DNA of 32,200 nucleotides. It comes from a virus. Where the stretch lies: positions 1-32,200 of the IMG/VR virus record IMGVR_UViG_3300042331_000061. One strand, given 5' to 3'. A program made the position numbers and the translations under genes. Below the pieces are notes generated by a model. The model had not been told where the DNA came from. It saw nothing but the letters and a program-made list of their open reading frames with translations, and searched no databases. Positions 1 through 8,039 of the stretch are shown in pieces; the first letter of the stretch is position 1, and the number at the start of each line of letters is the position of its first letter.

Positions 1-56
1 TTGCAGGGGCCGTGATCGGCTACTGGCTGTGCAAGAGCAAGAAGCTGAACTTCTGA
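1..56 (+). CDS. C-terminal end of an unknown small protein (partial)
   Basis: An open frame enters from the left edge and stops at a TGA at 54-56. The visible residues are AGAVIGYWLCKSKKLNF. A short hydrophobic stretch followed by a lysine-rich tail looks like the end of a membrane segment with positive residues on the cytoplasmic side. In T7 the gene before the capsid gene is the scaffold; this tail does not resemble a scaffold C-terminus, so an extra small gene probably lies between scaffold and capsid. Too little is visible to assign a function. Confidence 0.45.
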   Translation, partial: AGAVIGYWLCKSKKLNF

Positions 57-86
57 GAAGGACAGTTTCGACCAAGACAACCAAGG

Positions 87-112
87 CCGGCTCCGGGGAA
101 ACCCGGGGTCGG
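87..112 (+). terminator. GAAA-loop hairpin upstream of the capsid gene
   Basis: An 11-bp stem (two G-U pairs) closes on a GAAA tetraloop, with inner arms CCGGG and CCCGG. No U-run follows, so it is not a classical intrinsic terminator; it may be an mRNA processing or stabilising structure. A near copy lies just after the capsid gene at 1365-1394. A smaller stem (five C, loop TGC, five G) lies at 190-202. Confidence 0.5.
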
Positions 113-280
113 TGATTCAACGCTTCCCCCATGTTCCGGCAGGACATGGTGGATGAGGTCCGGGGACTGACCACCCGCATCCGCTGAGGCCCCCTGCGGG
201 GGACACCCTCGCGTCGATGCCGGCGGCAACACGGGCTGACCCGTACTGCCAACGCAATCACGACACAAGGAGCCATCACA

Positions 281-1339
281 ATGGCTAATGAATTTGACTT
301 CACAGGGAGCCGGCAGGGCGCGAACAACGCCGGTGCCGACAAGCGCGAGCTGTTCCTCAAGGTGTTCAGCGGAGAGGTCCTCTCCAACTACGAGACCAAG
401 CTCGTCCTGACGCCCCTCCTCCGCAGCCGCACCATCGCGGTCGGCAAGTCCGCCACGTTCCCGATCTACGGCAAGGCGACCGCCAAGTGGCACACGCCCG
501 GCCAGAACATCCTCGAGGCCGCCTCGGGCTACCTGAGCGACTTCAAGTTCGGTGAGCGGGTCATCAACCTCGACAACATGCTGACGGCGAACACGCTGAT
601 CCATGACGTCGATGAGCTGATGAACCATTGGGACGTCCGTGGTCCCATCGCCACCGAGCTCGGCTACTCGCTGGCCCGTGCGATGGACGGCATGGCGATG
701 CGTACGATGATCGCCGCAAGCCGGTCCACGAACCCGATCTCGAACACCTCGGGCAACAACACGGCCCTGGCTGGCGAGACCATCACCACCGGCACCGCCG
801 GCTCGGTGACGGGTGCCCAGATCGTCGATTCGCTGTTCTCCGCCCAGGAGAAGCTCGACAACAAGGATGTCCCGGAGCAGGGCCGTTTCTGCATCCTGCG
901 TCCCGAGCAGTACGGTGCCATCATGGCCGCCGCGGCTGACCGCGCCGTTCGCTTCTCGAGCGACTACGGATCGGGTGCCGGCGACGTGTCCAAGGGCACG
1001 GCCTCCGGTATCGAGATCGCCGGGTTCAAGGTGCTCAAGAGCAACCTGTTCCCCCGTGACGTCGGCAGCGAGTCGTCCGATGCCCTGTACGCCAACACCA
1101 ACATCGCCAACGACGTGTTCGGCGGCGACGGTGTGGGCTACGGCCTCGGTGCGGCGAACATCGACTACTGGGGTGTCTGCGGCCACGCGGACGCGGTCGG
1201 TGTGCTCAAGAAGCTCGACGTCTCGACCGAGATGGAGCGCAAGATCGAGTACCAGGGCACCCTCTGCGTCTCGAAGATCATGGCCGGCTTCGGCGTCCTC
1301 CGTCCGGAGTGCGCCATCGGGTTCAAGTGGACCGCCTGA
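281..1339 (+). CDS. Major capsid protein (T7 gp10-like)
   Basis: The 352-aa product fits the T7 gp10A family (345 aa) and builds the icosahedral shell with the HK97-type fold. Features typical of the family are the N-terminal helix with LFLKVFSGEVLSNYE, the central SATFPIYGKATAKWH segment, and the C-terminal CVSKIMAGFGVLRPECA. The ATG is preceded by a good ribosome site (AAGGAG, 6 nt before the start). The gene stands apart from its neighbours, between two matching hairpins, which fits separate high-level expression. The next genes are tail tubular A and B, as in T7. I see no slippery site or extended frame for a 10B-type frameshift product. Confidence 0.95.
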   Translation: MANEFDFTGSRQGANNAGADKRELFLKVFSGEVLSNYETKLVLTPLLRSRTIAVGKSATFPIYGKATAKWHTPGQNILEAASGYLSDFKFGERVINLDNMLTANTLIHDVDELMNHWDVRGPIATELGYSLARAMDGMAMRTMIAASRSTNPISNTSGNNTALAGETITTGTAGSVTGAQIVDSLFSAQEKLDNKDVPEQGRFCILRPEQYGAIMAAAADRAVRFSSDYGSGAGDVSKGTASGIEIAGFKVLKSNLFPRDVGSESSDALYANTNIANDVFGGDGVGYGLGAANIDYWGVCGHADAVGVLKKLDVSTEMERKIEYQGTLCVSKIMAGFGVLRPECAIGFKWTA

Positions 1340-1364
1340 TAGCGGCCTGACTACCTAACCAATA

Positions 1365-1394
1365 CCGCCTGTCCGGGGAAACCCGGGCAGGTGG
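1365..1394 (+). terminator. GAAA-loop hairpin downstream of the capsid gene
   Basis: A stem of about 13 bp with two G-U pairs closes on the same GAAA loop and the same inner arms (CCGGG, CCCGG) as the hairpin at 87-112, and both are followed by a GATTC. In T7 the main late terminator follows gene 10 at this position, so attenuation of transcription after the capsid gene is plausible. There is no clear U-run. Confidence 0.55.
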
Positions 1395-1415
1395 ATTCCT
1401 CCTTCCCTCCTCCCG

Positions 1416-1444
1416 GCCTCCCGGGGGTTCGTCCCCCGGGGGGC
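1416..1444 (+). terminator. Strong GC hairpin before tail tubular A
   Basis: A 12-bp stem (one G-U pair) with a TTCGT loop; the inner arms are CCCGGGGG and CCCCCGGG. It ends 14 nt before the next start codon, next to the weak ribosome site AGGAA. It could terminate capsid transcripts together with the hairpin at 1365-1394, or limit translation of the tail gene relative to capsid. Confidence 0.5.
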
Positions 1445-1458
1445 TATCTAGGAACACC

Positions 1459-2025
1459 ATGATCGAAACCTCACGGCTCCAGGCGGTCAACACGATGCTC
1501 ACCTGCATCGGGGAATCGCCCGTGTCCAACCTCACGGATGCGGCGACCGCAGACGTCGCCATCGCCCAGCTCATCCTCGACGAGGTCTGCCGTGACCTGA
1601 TGACCCGGTCGTGGTCCTGGAACACCCTCAAGAAGCAGTCGCTCCAGCCAGACGTCACCAACAAGATCGCCGTGCCTGCCACATGGGTCCGCGTGGATCA
1701 CCCGACCAAGGACCTTGCCCGCAAGGGTGGCTGGCTCTACGACCGCGAGAACGAGACCGACACCTTCACGGAGACCGTCACGGAGCTCGAGGCCGTGGTC
1801 CTCCTCGACTGGGACGAGATGCCCGAGGCTGCCCGGCGGTACTGCATGATCCGTGCAGGCAGGACCTTGGCTGCCCGCATGGTCACCAGCGAGAAGGCCG
1901 TGGCATTCACGGAGCGCGACGAGATGCAGGCTTGGATGACCCTCCGTGAGTTCGAGTCGGAACAGGCTGATTACAACATCTTCAACAACCAGGACGTCGC
2001 CTACAACCTCCGCCGATTCGCCTGA
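1459..2025 (+). CDS. Tail tubular protein A (T7 gp11-like)
   Basis: The 188-aa product matches the length (T7 gp11, 196 aa) and pattern of the adaptor ring joining portal to nozzle. The N-terminal LQAVNTMLTCIGESPVSNL and the C-terminal NIFNNQDVAYNLRRFA are typical of the family. ATG start with AGGAA upstream. Its stop overlaps the next start by one base (TGATG), so it is translationally coupled to tail tubular B. Confidence 0.93.
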   Translation: MIETSRLQAVNTMLTCIGESPVSNLTDAATADVAIAQLILDEVCRDLMTRSWSWNTLKKQSLQPDVTNKIAVPATWVRVDHPTKDLARKGGWLYDRENETDTFTETVTELEAVVLLDWDEMPEAARRYCMIRAGRTLAARMVTSEKAVAFTERDEMQAWMTLREFESEQADYNIFNNQDVAYNLRRFA

Positions 2026-4424
2026 TGCTCGTATCCATCCCGGTATCGAACCTCATCCAGGGGGTCTCCCAGCAGCCCCCGCAGATGCGGCTCCCCTCGC
2101 AGCTCCAGGAGCAGGTCAACGGCTACCCCTCGCTGACCGATGGGCTGACCAAGAGGCCCCCGACGAACCACGTCGCCCAGCTTGCGGCCAACGCAGACAC
2201 CCAGTTCATCCACTTCATCAACCGGGACTCGGTGGAGCGGTACGTCGTCCGGCTGACCAGCAACAGCCTGAAGGTGTTCACCCTCGACGGGGTGGAGAAG
2301 AACGTCTACAACGCCCTCACGGGGACCACGGCGTTCACGGTGCCCACCTACCTGAGCACCCCGGCTGACATCCGTGCCATCACGGTGGCTGACTTCACCT
2401 TCCTGGTGAACCGGAACACCGCGGTCGCCATGTCAACGGCGGTTGGGACTACCTCGGATGCCATCACCCAGGAAGCCCTCATCACGATCATCCAGGCCGC
2501 GTACAACGTGACCTACACGGTGACGATCAAGGAGGGTGGGGACACCTTCACCTACACCCACACCACCGCTGCTTCGGGGACCCTGAGCACCGAGGCAATC
2601 GCCGCTGACCTTGCCTCCAAGATCAACGCCGGGACCAACCCAGCCGCTCCGGCAAACGCCCACAAGATCACGGCAACCGTCTATGGATCCGTGATCCACC
2701 TGAGTCAGGCCGTCGAGAACCCGGCAATCACCTTCACGCTCAAGGTCTCCGACACGGTCGGCAGCACCTACATGGTCTGCGCCAAGGGCAGGGTCGGTCG
2801 TCTCGCAGACCTCCCCAAGGAAGCCAAGCATGGCTTCAAGATCGAGATCGCGGCAGACGTCGAGGATCCCGAGGCATTCGGCTACTTCGTCAAGTTCACC
2901 GCCAACGACGGCGTGGGAGGCACGGGCATCTGGGAGGAGACGGTCGGGTTCAACACCAAGACCACCCTCGACGACTCCAAGATGCCCTACGTCCTGGTCC
3001 GCAGGGCTGACGGGGAGTTCGCCTGCTACAAGCCCGCATGGGACATCAGGACCGCCGGGGATGCCACGACCGCCCCGGAGCCGTCCTTCGTCGGTCGCAA
3101 GATCAAGGACGTGTTCCTCTTCCGGAACCGCCTCGGGTTCATCGCGGACGACAAGGTCATCCTGAGCGAGGCAGGGCAGTACTTCAACTTCTTCCGGACC
3201 TCCACCACGATGGTCCTTCCCTCGGATCCCATCGACGTGTCCGTGGGCCACTCCAAGGCAGCCTCGCTCGAGGCGGCGATTCCCTGGGACGAGCGCCTGA
3301 TCCTGTTCTCGACGCTGACACAGTTCAGCCTCGGTTCCGGCACGGGCCTCGCACTCACCCCGGAGACCGTCGAGGTCCTCCCGACCACCGAGTACGAGAA
3401 CGCATCCGACCTGTGCCGCCCGGAGCCATCGGGACGCTCGATGCTCTTCGTGCAGCGCCGAGGTTCCTACTCGGGCATCCGGGAGTACGTCCGCACCTCG
3501 ATGGACGAGAAGTACGAGGGCATCGACATCACGGCCAACGTGCCCGCATACCTCGAGGGAACCCCGAGGCAGATCGCCATCTCCACCCACGACGGCACCG
3601 GGTTCCTGCGGACCTCCACGGGCTTCTACAACTACAAGTGGTTCGTCAACGGGAACGAGAAGATCCAGTCCGCCTGGAGCAAGTGGGACATCGGCACGGG
3701 TGCCGTGGTGCAGGGCATGGAGTGGTTCGACCAGACCCTCTACGTCGTGGTCACCCGGGCATCCAAGACCTACCTCGAGAAGATCGACTTCTCCGCCCGC
3801 TTCGCTGACGCCCCCCTCTCATGGGGTGTCCACCTCGACCGCCGGCTGAAGGTCGTCGCCACGACCACCGGGGCTGCCGCAGGGACCACGAAGGTCCCCC
3901 TGACCGGCAAGGGCATCGACTACACGGGCCTCAGCCCGCAGGTCCTCGTCGTCACCCAGGTCACCGGGGGCAAGTGGACGGTGGTTCCGGCACTCGTCGA
4001 GAGCACCTCGGCCACCGAGATCGTCATCACGGGATCCTTCGACGGCAAGGACGTGTGGGTGGGGGTCCCCTACACGATGTCGTTCACCTTCAGCCGCCCA
4101 TACGTCCGCCAGGGGGACGTCCCGGTGGTCGATGGCCGCCTCCAGCTCACCTACGGAAAGGTGTCCTACGAGGAGACGGGCCACTTCACGGTCGGGGTCA
4201 CCCCCAAGTACCGGGCCGCCTACTCCTACCCGTTCAACGGCGGGATCCTCGGTGCAGACCTGGTGCAGGGAACCGCGTTCCTCGCCACGGACACCTTCAG
4301 GTTCCCCATCCATTGCCGTGCCGAGGATGCCTCGGTCTCCGTCAGCAGTTCCTCCTTCCTCCCATGCCGCTTCCAGAGCGCGGTCATGGAGGGCTCCTTC
4401 ACCCCGAGAAACAGGCAGATATGA
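2025..4424 (+). CDS. Tail tubular protein B (T7 gp12-like nozzle)
   Basis: The 799-aa length is almost that of T7 gp12 (794 aa), which forms the hexameric nozzle of the short tail. The N-terminus SNLIQGVSQQPPQMRLPSQ is the family signature, followed by VNGYPSLTDGLTKRPPT. FLFRNRLGFIADDKVILSEA, near residues 365-384, is another conserved block. It starts inside the stop of tail tubular A and its own stop overlaps the next start (ATGA). Confidence 0.95.
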   Translation: MLVSIPVSNLIQGVSQQPPQMRLPSQLQEQVNGYPSLTDGLTKRPPTNHVAQLAANADTQFIHFINRDSVERYVVRLTSNSLKVFTLDGVEKNVYNALTGTTAFTVPTYLSTPADIRAITVADFTFLVNRNTAVAMSTAVGTTSDAITQEALITIIQAAYNVTYTVTIKEGGDTFTYTHTTAASGTLSTEAIAADLASKINAGTNPAAPANAHKITATVYGSVIHLSQAVENPAITFTLKVSDTVGSTYMVCAKGRVGRLADLPKEAKHGFKIEIAADVEDPEAFGYFVKFTANDGVGGTGIWEETVGFNTKTTLDDSKMPYVLVRRADGEFACYKPAWDIRTAGDATTAPEPSFVGRKIKDVFLFRNRLGFIADDKVILSEAGQYFNFFRTSTTMVLPSDPIDVSVGHSKAASLEAAIPWDERLILFSTLTQFSLGSGTGLALTPETVEVLPTTEYENASDLCRPEPSGRSMLFVQRRGSYSGIREYVRTSMDEKYEGIDITANVPAYLEGTPRQIAISTHDGTGFLRTSTGFYNYKWFVNGNEKIQSAWSKWDIGTGAVVQGMEWFDQTLYVVVTRASKTYLEKIDFSARFADAPLSWGVHLDRRLKVVATTTGAAAGTTKVPLTGKGIDYTGLSPQVLVVTQVTGGKWTVVPALVESTSATEIVITGSFDGKDVWVGVPYTMSFTFSRPYVRQGDVPVVDGRLQLTYGKVSYEETGHFTVGVTPKYRAAYSYPFNGGILGADLVQGTAFLATDTFRFPIHCRAEDASVSVSSSSFLPCRFQSAVMEGSFTPRNRQI

Positions 4425-4891
4425 ACCCCCATGTGCGTCCCTCGCTCGAGACCGACTGCGAGTGGATCGCGGCCAACCTCCGGGAAGCCGACAGAAGGGA
4501 ATGCGACCTGTGGGGGCTTGATCCGCTGCATTCGCTGCGGACGGGCCTTGCGTACTCGCTGCAACCGATGTCCATCGTTGGTGCTTCGGGGAAGCCATGC
4601 GCCATGTTCGGGGTCACCTTCGGGGAAGCCCCCGACGCGACCATCTGGCTCCTAGGCACGGACGAGATGTTCGACCTGCGGATCTCGTTCCTCCGCAGGA
4701 CGAGCATCTGGCTCGACCATGTCTGCAAGCCCCTGCGCCACGACGGCACCGGGAGCATCACGGGGGTCGGCAACTGGGTCGATCTCCGCAACACCAAGCA
4801 CACCGCATGGCTGACCTGGGCAGGCTTCAAGAAGGTTGCCTCCCGGGTCACCAACGACATCGACATCGCGTACTTCAGAAAGGCACTCTGA
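4421..4891 (+). CDS. Internal virion protein A (T7 gp13-like, GNAT-fold)
   Basis: A 156-aa protein in the gp13 position. The N-terminal ADRRECDLWGLDPLHSLR and the following CAMFGVTFGEAPDATIWLLG resemble phage GNAT-like proteins of the DUF2833/gp13 type. In T7, gp13 is needed for assembly of infectious virions and is a minor component. The ATG start at the ATGA overlap with the tail tubular B stop is preferred to the long upstream extension, which is a shadow of the tail gene. Acetyltransferase activity is not shown by any motif I can see. Confidence 0.8.
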   Translation: MNPHVRPSLETDCEWIAANLREADRRECDLWGLDPLHSLRTGLAYSLQPMSIVGASGKPCAMFGVTFGEAPDATIWLLGTDEMFDLRISFLRRTSIWLDHVCKPLRHDGTGSITGVGNWVDLRNTKHTAWLTWAGFKKVASRVTNDIDIAYFRKAL

Positions 4892-4894
4892 GCA

Positions 4895-5602
4895 ATGTGT
4901 CTCCCGTTCCTAGCCCCCATCGGCGCAGCCATCGGAGCATCCGCTGCCAACGCCGCAGTCGTGGGAACGCTTGCAAGCTTCTCCCTCGCGGCCACCGCTG
5001 CCAGCGCCGGGCTGTCCTTCGCCGGCCAGAAGCAGGCCGCGGATGCCCAGGAGTACCAGTACAAGGAGGGTCAGCGTCTCGCCAACGAGAACCTGATGCT
5101 CCAGTATCAGCAGATGGCGGTACGGCAGCGGGAGGAGCAGATCGCCAAGAGCCAGCAGGTGCAGCAGATCACGGCTGAGGCGCGGAACGCCTTCTCCACC
5201 ATCGCCACCGAGGCCGGCGAGGCAGGCATCCAGGGGAACACCGTCAACATCCTCATGGGTGAGTTCGAGCGGCAGCAGGGCGAGGCCCTCGCCAACCTGA
5301 ACCTCAACTACGACTTCAGGAACCGGCAGCTCCAGCTCGAGCAACTCGGGATGCGTGGGCAGGCCGAGGCAGCCATGATCCGCGCCTACCCGACCCAGGG
5401 CCAGCCGAGCATCTTCAGCCCCCTCCTCCAGGTTGGTGCGGGTGCCCTGAACACCGTCAACATGTATGGCAACCTCGACCGCATGGGACAGACCGGCGGG
5501 TCCAACGTCATCGGACCCTACTCGTCCATCTCGTCGAGGCAGTCGTTCACCAACTCGCTCCCGTCCTACTACCGGGTTCCCGGCATGGGTCGCTGGTACT
5601 AA
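4895..5602 (+). CDS. Internal virion protein B (T7 gp14-like ejection protein)
   Basis: The 235-aa product (T7 gp14, 196 aa) sits between the gp13-like and gp15-like genes. It has a small-residue-rich hydrophobic N-terminus (about residues 6-42) that could insert in a membrane, then a long Gln/Glu-rich helix (about 48-150). In T7, gp14 is ejected first and forms the outer-membrane pore of the DNA-ejection channel. The C-terminus is Ser/Tyr/Gly-rich. The ribosome site AAAGG lies in the end of the preceding gene. Confidence 0.88.
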   Translation: MCLPFLAPIGAAIGASAANAAVVGTLASFSLAATAASAGLSFAGQKQAADAQEYQYKEGQRLANENLMLQYQQMAVRQREEQIAKSQQVQQITAEARNAFSTIATEAGEAGIQGNTVNILMGEFERQQGEALANLNLNYDFRNRQLQLEQLGMRGQAEAAMIRAYPTQGQPSIFSPLLQVGAGALNTVNMYGNLDRMGQTGGSNVIGPYSSISSRQSFTNSLPSYYRVPGMGRWY

Positions 5603-8026
5603 ATGGCAAAGTCGATCACCCCGAACGACCTCACGCAGGTCGCCATCCAGCCGTCAGCGTCCCCCATCGCGCTCAACGTCCTCCCGGCACCCGGGCAGCG
5701 TCTCGCGGGGAACACCCTCCAGCAGGTCGGTGAGTCCCTCGCAGCCTTCAGCCCCGCCCTCCAAGGGATGCTGGCGCAGCGCGTGGAGGAGGACAAGCGG
5801 CAGCTTGCGGCGATGGGTGCCGCCGTTGACTTCTCCAAGGCGTTCGACGTTCCGATGGACGCCTCCCCCGTGGAGCGCCAGGCTGCCCTCAACGACCTCT
5901 TCAAGAAGGCCATCGCCAAGCAGGGTGGCCCAGACTCCGCGAACCCGTTCTTCCTGATCGCCGCGAGGCAGAACTTCGGTCGTGCCGTGGGCCTTCGCTA
6001 CCGCAACGCCCTCGCATCCCTCCAGGCAGAGGCGACCAACCCCGACTCCCCTGCGGCATTCGGGGACATCGCCCGGAAGGCCGCGGAGATGGCCGGGGCA
6101 TCCGAGGCGACCAAGGACGTCTACGGTGCCTCCGGGTTCGCCTCCGTCGCGCAGGAGGTCAACGCCGAGATGAGCATCCGCTTCCAGGAGGAGCTCAGGA
6201 AACGGCAGGAGTTCGTCAGCACGGAGCGGGCGCAGAACGGCATCGCGGATGCCCTCAAGGTCGCCGCGTCCAACCCGGAGGGATTCAAGATGGAGTCCCC
6301 GGTGGGGCAGGCGATGCAGCAGATCATCGACTCCTACCAGCTCACCACGACCGATCCGGAAACCTCCCGGAGGATGGTCATCGGTGCCTTCCAGAACGCC
6401 ATGAGGTCGGCACGGGACGAGTCGGATGCCGAGGAGATGGCGAATGCCCTCGGCACCGCATCCTTCGGGAAGGCCGCCATCCGGGACAACGTCGCCCTCT
6501 ACGCCCGCATCCTGACCATCAAGGACGAGAGGATCCGGGAGATCGAGGCAGAGGAGATCAAGAAGGACCGGGTGTTCCGCCAGCAGGTCACCAAGGGTGT
6601 CCGTGACATCTACGGGATGGGCCTCGCGGACGAGGTATCCGCCCAGATCCTCGCGGGCAACGACGACCAGGCACAGGTCATCCTCGAGAAGAAGATCGAC
6701 GAGTGGCGGACCAAGAACCCTGACCTCGACCCGACCATCGCCAACATGGTCCGCTTCGAGGTGCAGAAGGACCTGTCTGGCATGACGGCCTCCGTGGGCA
6801 CCCAGCGCAACGCCATGAACGCCCGCCTGTTCGAGCAGGGCTTCGACCTGGTCGATGAAGGCATCCTCAGCTCCGCAGACTCCCTGCGTGGATGGATGCA
6901 GGACCGTGGGCTGACCATCGACCAGCAGATGAACCTCAAGCGGTACTTTGACGCCAACGTCGGGGTGGTCCGCACGGCTGCATCCTCCTATGCCTCCCAG
7001 AAGGGCAAGGAGATCCAGCAGCGGATCCTGACCGGCATGGCCTCCGGAGGGATGCTCCCGGTCAACCCCCAGACGATGCAGCCCATGATCGGGCCCGAGC
7101 AGCTCGACCAGGCGCAGACCCTCGAGGAGTCGTGGCGTGACGGGGCCTTCAAGGAGGTCCAGCGGTTCGTCCGCGGAGAAGCCAAGGACCCTGCCTCGGG
7201 GATGACCTACGAGCAGATCAAGCGGGAGAGCGGCACCGAGGCCGCCAACCGCAGCATCAGCGGGGTCCTCGACTCCTACTACGACTCCCGGATCAAGTCC
7301 TACAACGAGGTCCAGCGGGCCAACAAGGCTGCGGCGGATGCAGGGGTCAAGGTCGGCAAGGCGGAGCCCACGCCGACTCAGGCGTTCACGCAGGACCAGG
7401 CGCTCCTCGTCAAGGGATCCGTGGACACCCTGGCACAGTCCTTCGAGTCCGTCCCGATGAACGTGGAGCAGCAGGAAGAGGCCGTCAAGGTTGGGCTCGA
7501 CCAGGAGATCACCGACATCTACGAGATCGGTCGGAACTTCAGCGTGGTCCCGCAGACCTTCCGCGGACGTGCCACGGTTGACGAGAGGCTCCTCGCCAAG
7601 AGGCTGTCGGAGCAGTTCAAGGTGGCCTCCACGCAGGGTGTCGCCAAGGCGGTCCGCATGGGATTCCTCCTCAACGACAGCATCGAGTTCACCCCTGACT
7701 CCGTCCTCCAGCAATACGGTCGGGTGCGTCGATCCCTGCTATCCGGGCTCTCCCCGAAGGAAATCCTCGCCAACGAAACCTATGAGGGTCTCCCGGTCTT
7801 CGGGACCGTCCTCCCTGCCCGTGGGCAGGCCCTCGAGTTCTCCTTCTCCGTGCCTTGCTTCCGGAACAGGTCCGAGATGGCAAGCGCCGACACCGTCAAC
7901 AAGGTCATGGATGCCCTCGGGCTCCCCCAGGACCGTGCCCTGCGCGAGGCGTGGGTGGCACGGCAGGCGACCCTCCTCCGACTCTCCGAGACCGTCCAGC
8001 GAATGAACACCGGCGGACGTCTCTGA
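5603..8026 (+). CDS. Internal virion protein C (T7 gp15-like ejection protein)
   Basis: An 807-aa, largely helical protein (T7 gp15, 747 aa) in the gp15 position. The N-terminal region (PAPGQRLAGNTLQQVGESLA) and the absence of transmembrane segments fit the periplasmic tunnel component of the T7 ejectosome. The ATG directly follows the upstream TAA stop. Assignment rests on position, size and composition more than on a unique motif. Confidence 0.85.
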   Translation: MAKSITPNDLTQVAIQPSASPIALNVLPAPGQRLAGNTLQQVGESLAAFSPALQGMLAQRVEEDKRQLAAMGAAVDFSKAFDVPMDASPVERQAALNDLFKKAIAKQGGPDSANPFFLIAARQNFGRAVGLRYRNALASLQAEATNPDSPAAFGDIARKAAEMAGASEATKDVYGASGFASVAQEVNAEMSIRFQEELRKRQEFVSTERAQNGIADALKVAASNPEGFKMESPVGQAMQQIIDSYQLTTTDPETSRRMVIGAFQNAMRSARDESDAEEMANALGTASFGKAAIRDNVALYARILTIKDERIREIEAEEIKKDRVFRQQVTKGVRDIYGMGLADEVSAQILAGNDDQAQVILEKKIDEWRTKNPDLDPTIANMVRFEVQKDLSGMTASVGTQRNAMNARLFEQGFDLVDEGILSSADSLRGWMQDRGLTIDQQMNLKRYFDANVGVVRTAASSYASQKGKEIQQRILTGMASGGMLPVNPQTMQPMIGPEQLDQAQTLEESWRDGAFKEVQRFVRGEAKDPASGMTYEQIKRESGTEAANRSISGVLDSYYDSRIKSYNEVQRANKAAADAGVKVGKAEPTPTQAFTQDQALLVKGSVDTLAQSFESVPMNVEQQEEAVKVGLDQEITDIYEIGRNFSVVPQTFRGRATVDERLLAKRLSEQFKVASTQGVAKAVRMGFLLNDSIEFTPDSVLQQYGRVRRSLLSGLSPKEILANETYEGLPVFGTVLPARGQALEFSFSVPCFRNRSEMASADTVNKVMDALGLPQDRALREAWVARQATLLRLSETVQRMNTGGRL

Positions 8027-8039
8027 ACGAACCACACAC

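Noticed and set aside
131-187. 18-codon frame before the capsid gene
   Set aside because: No ribosome site and too short to support.
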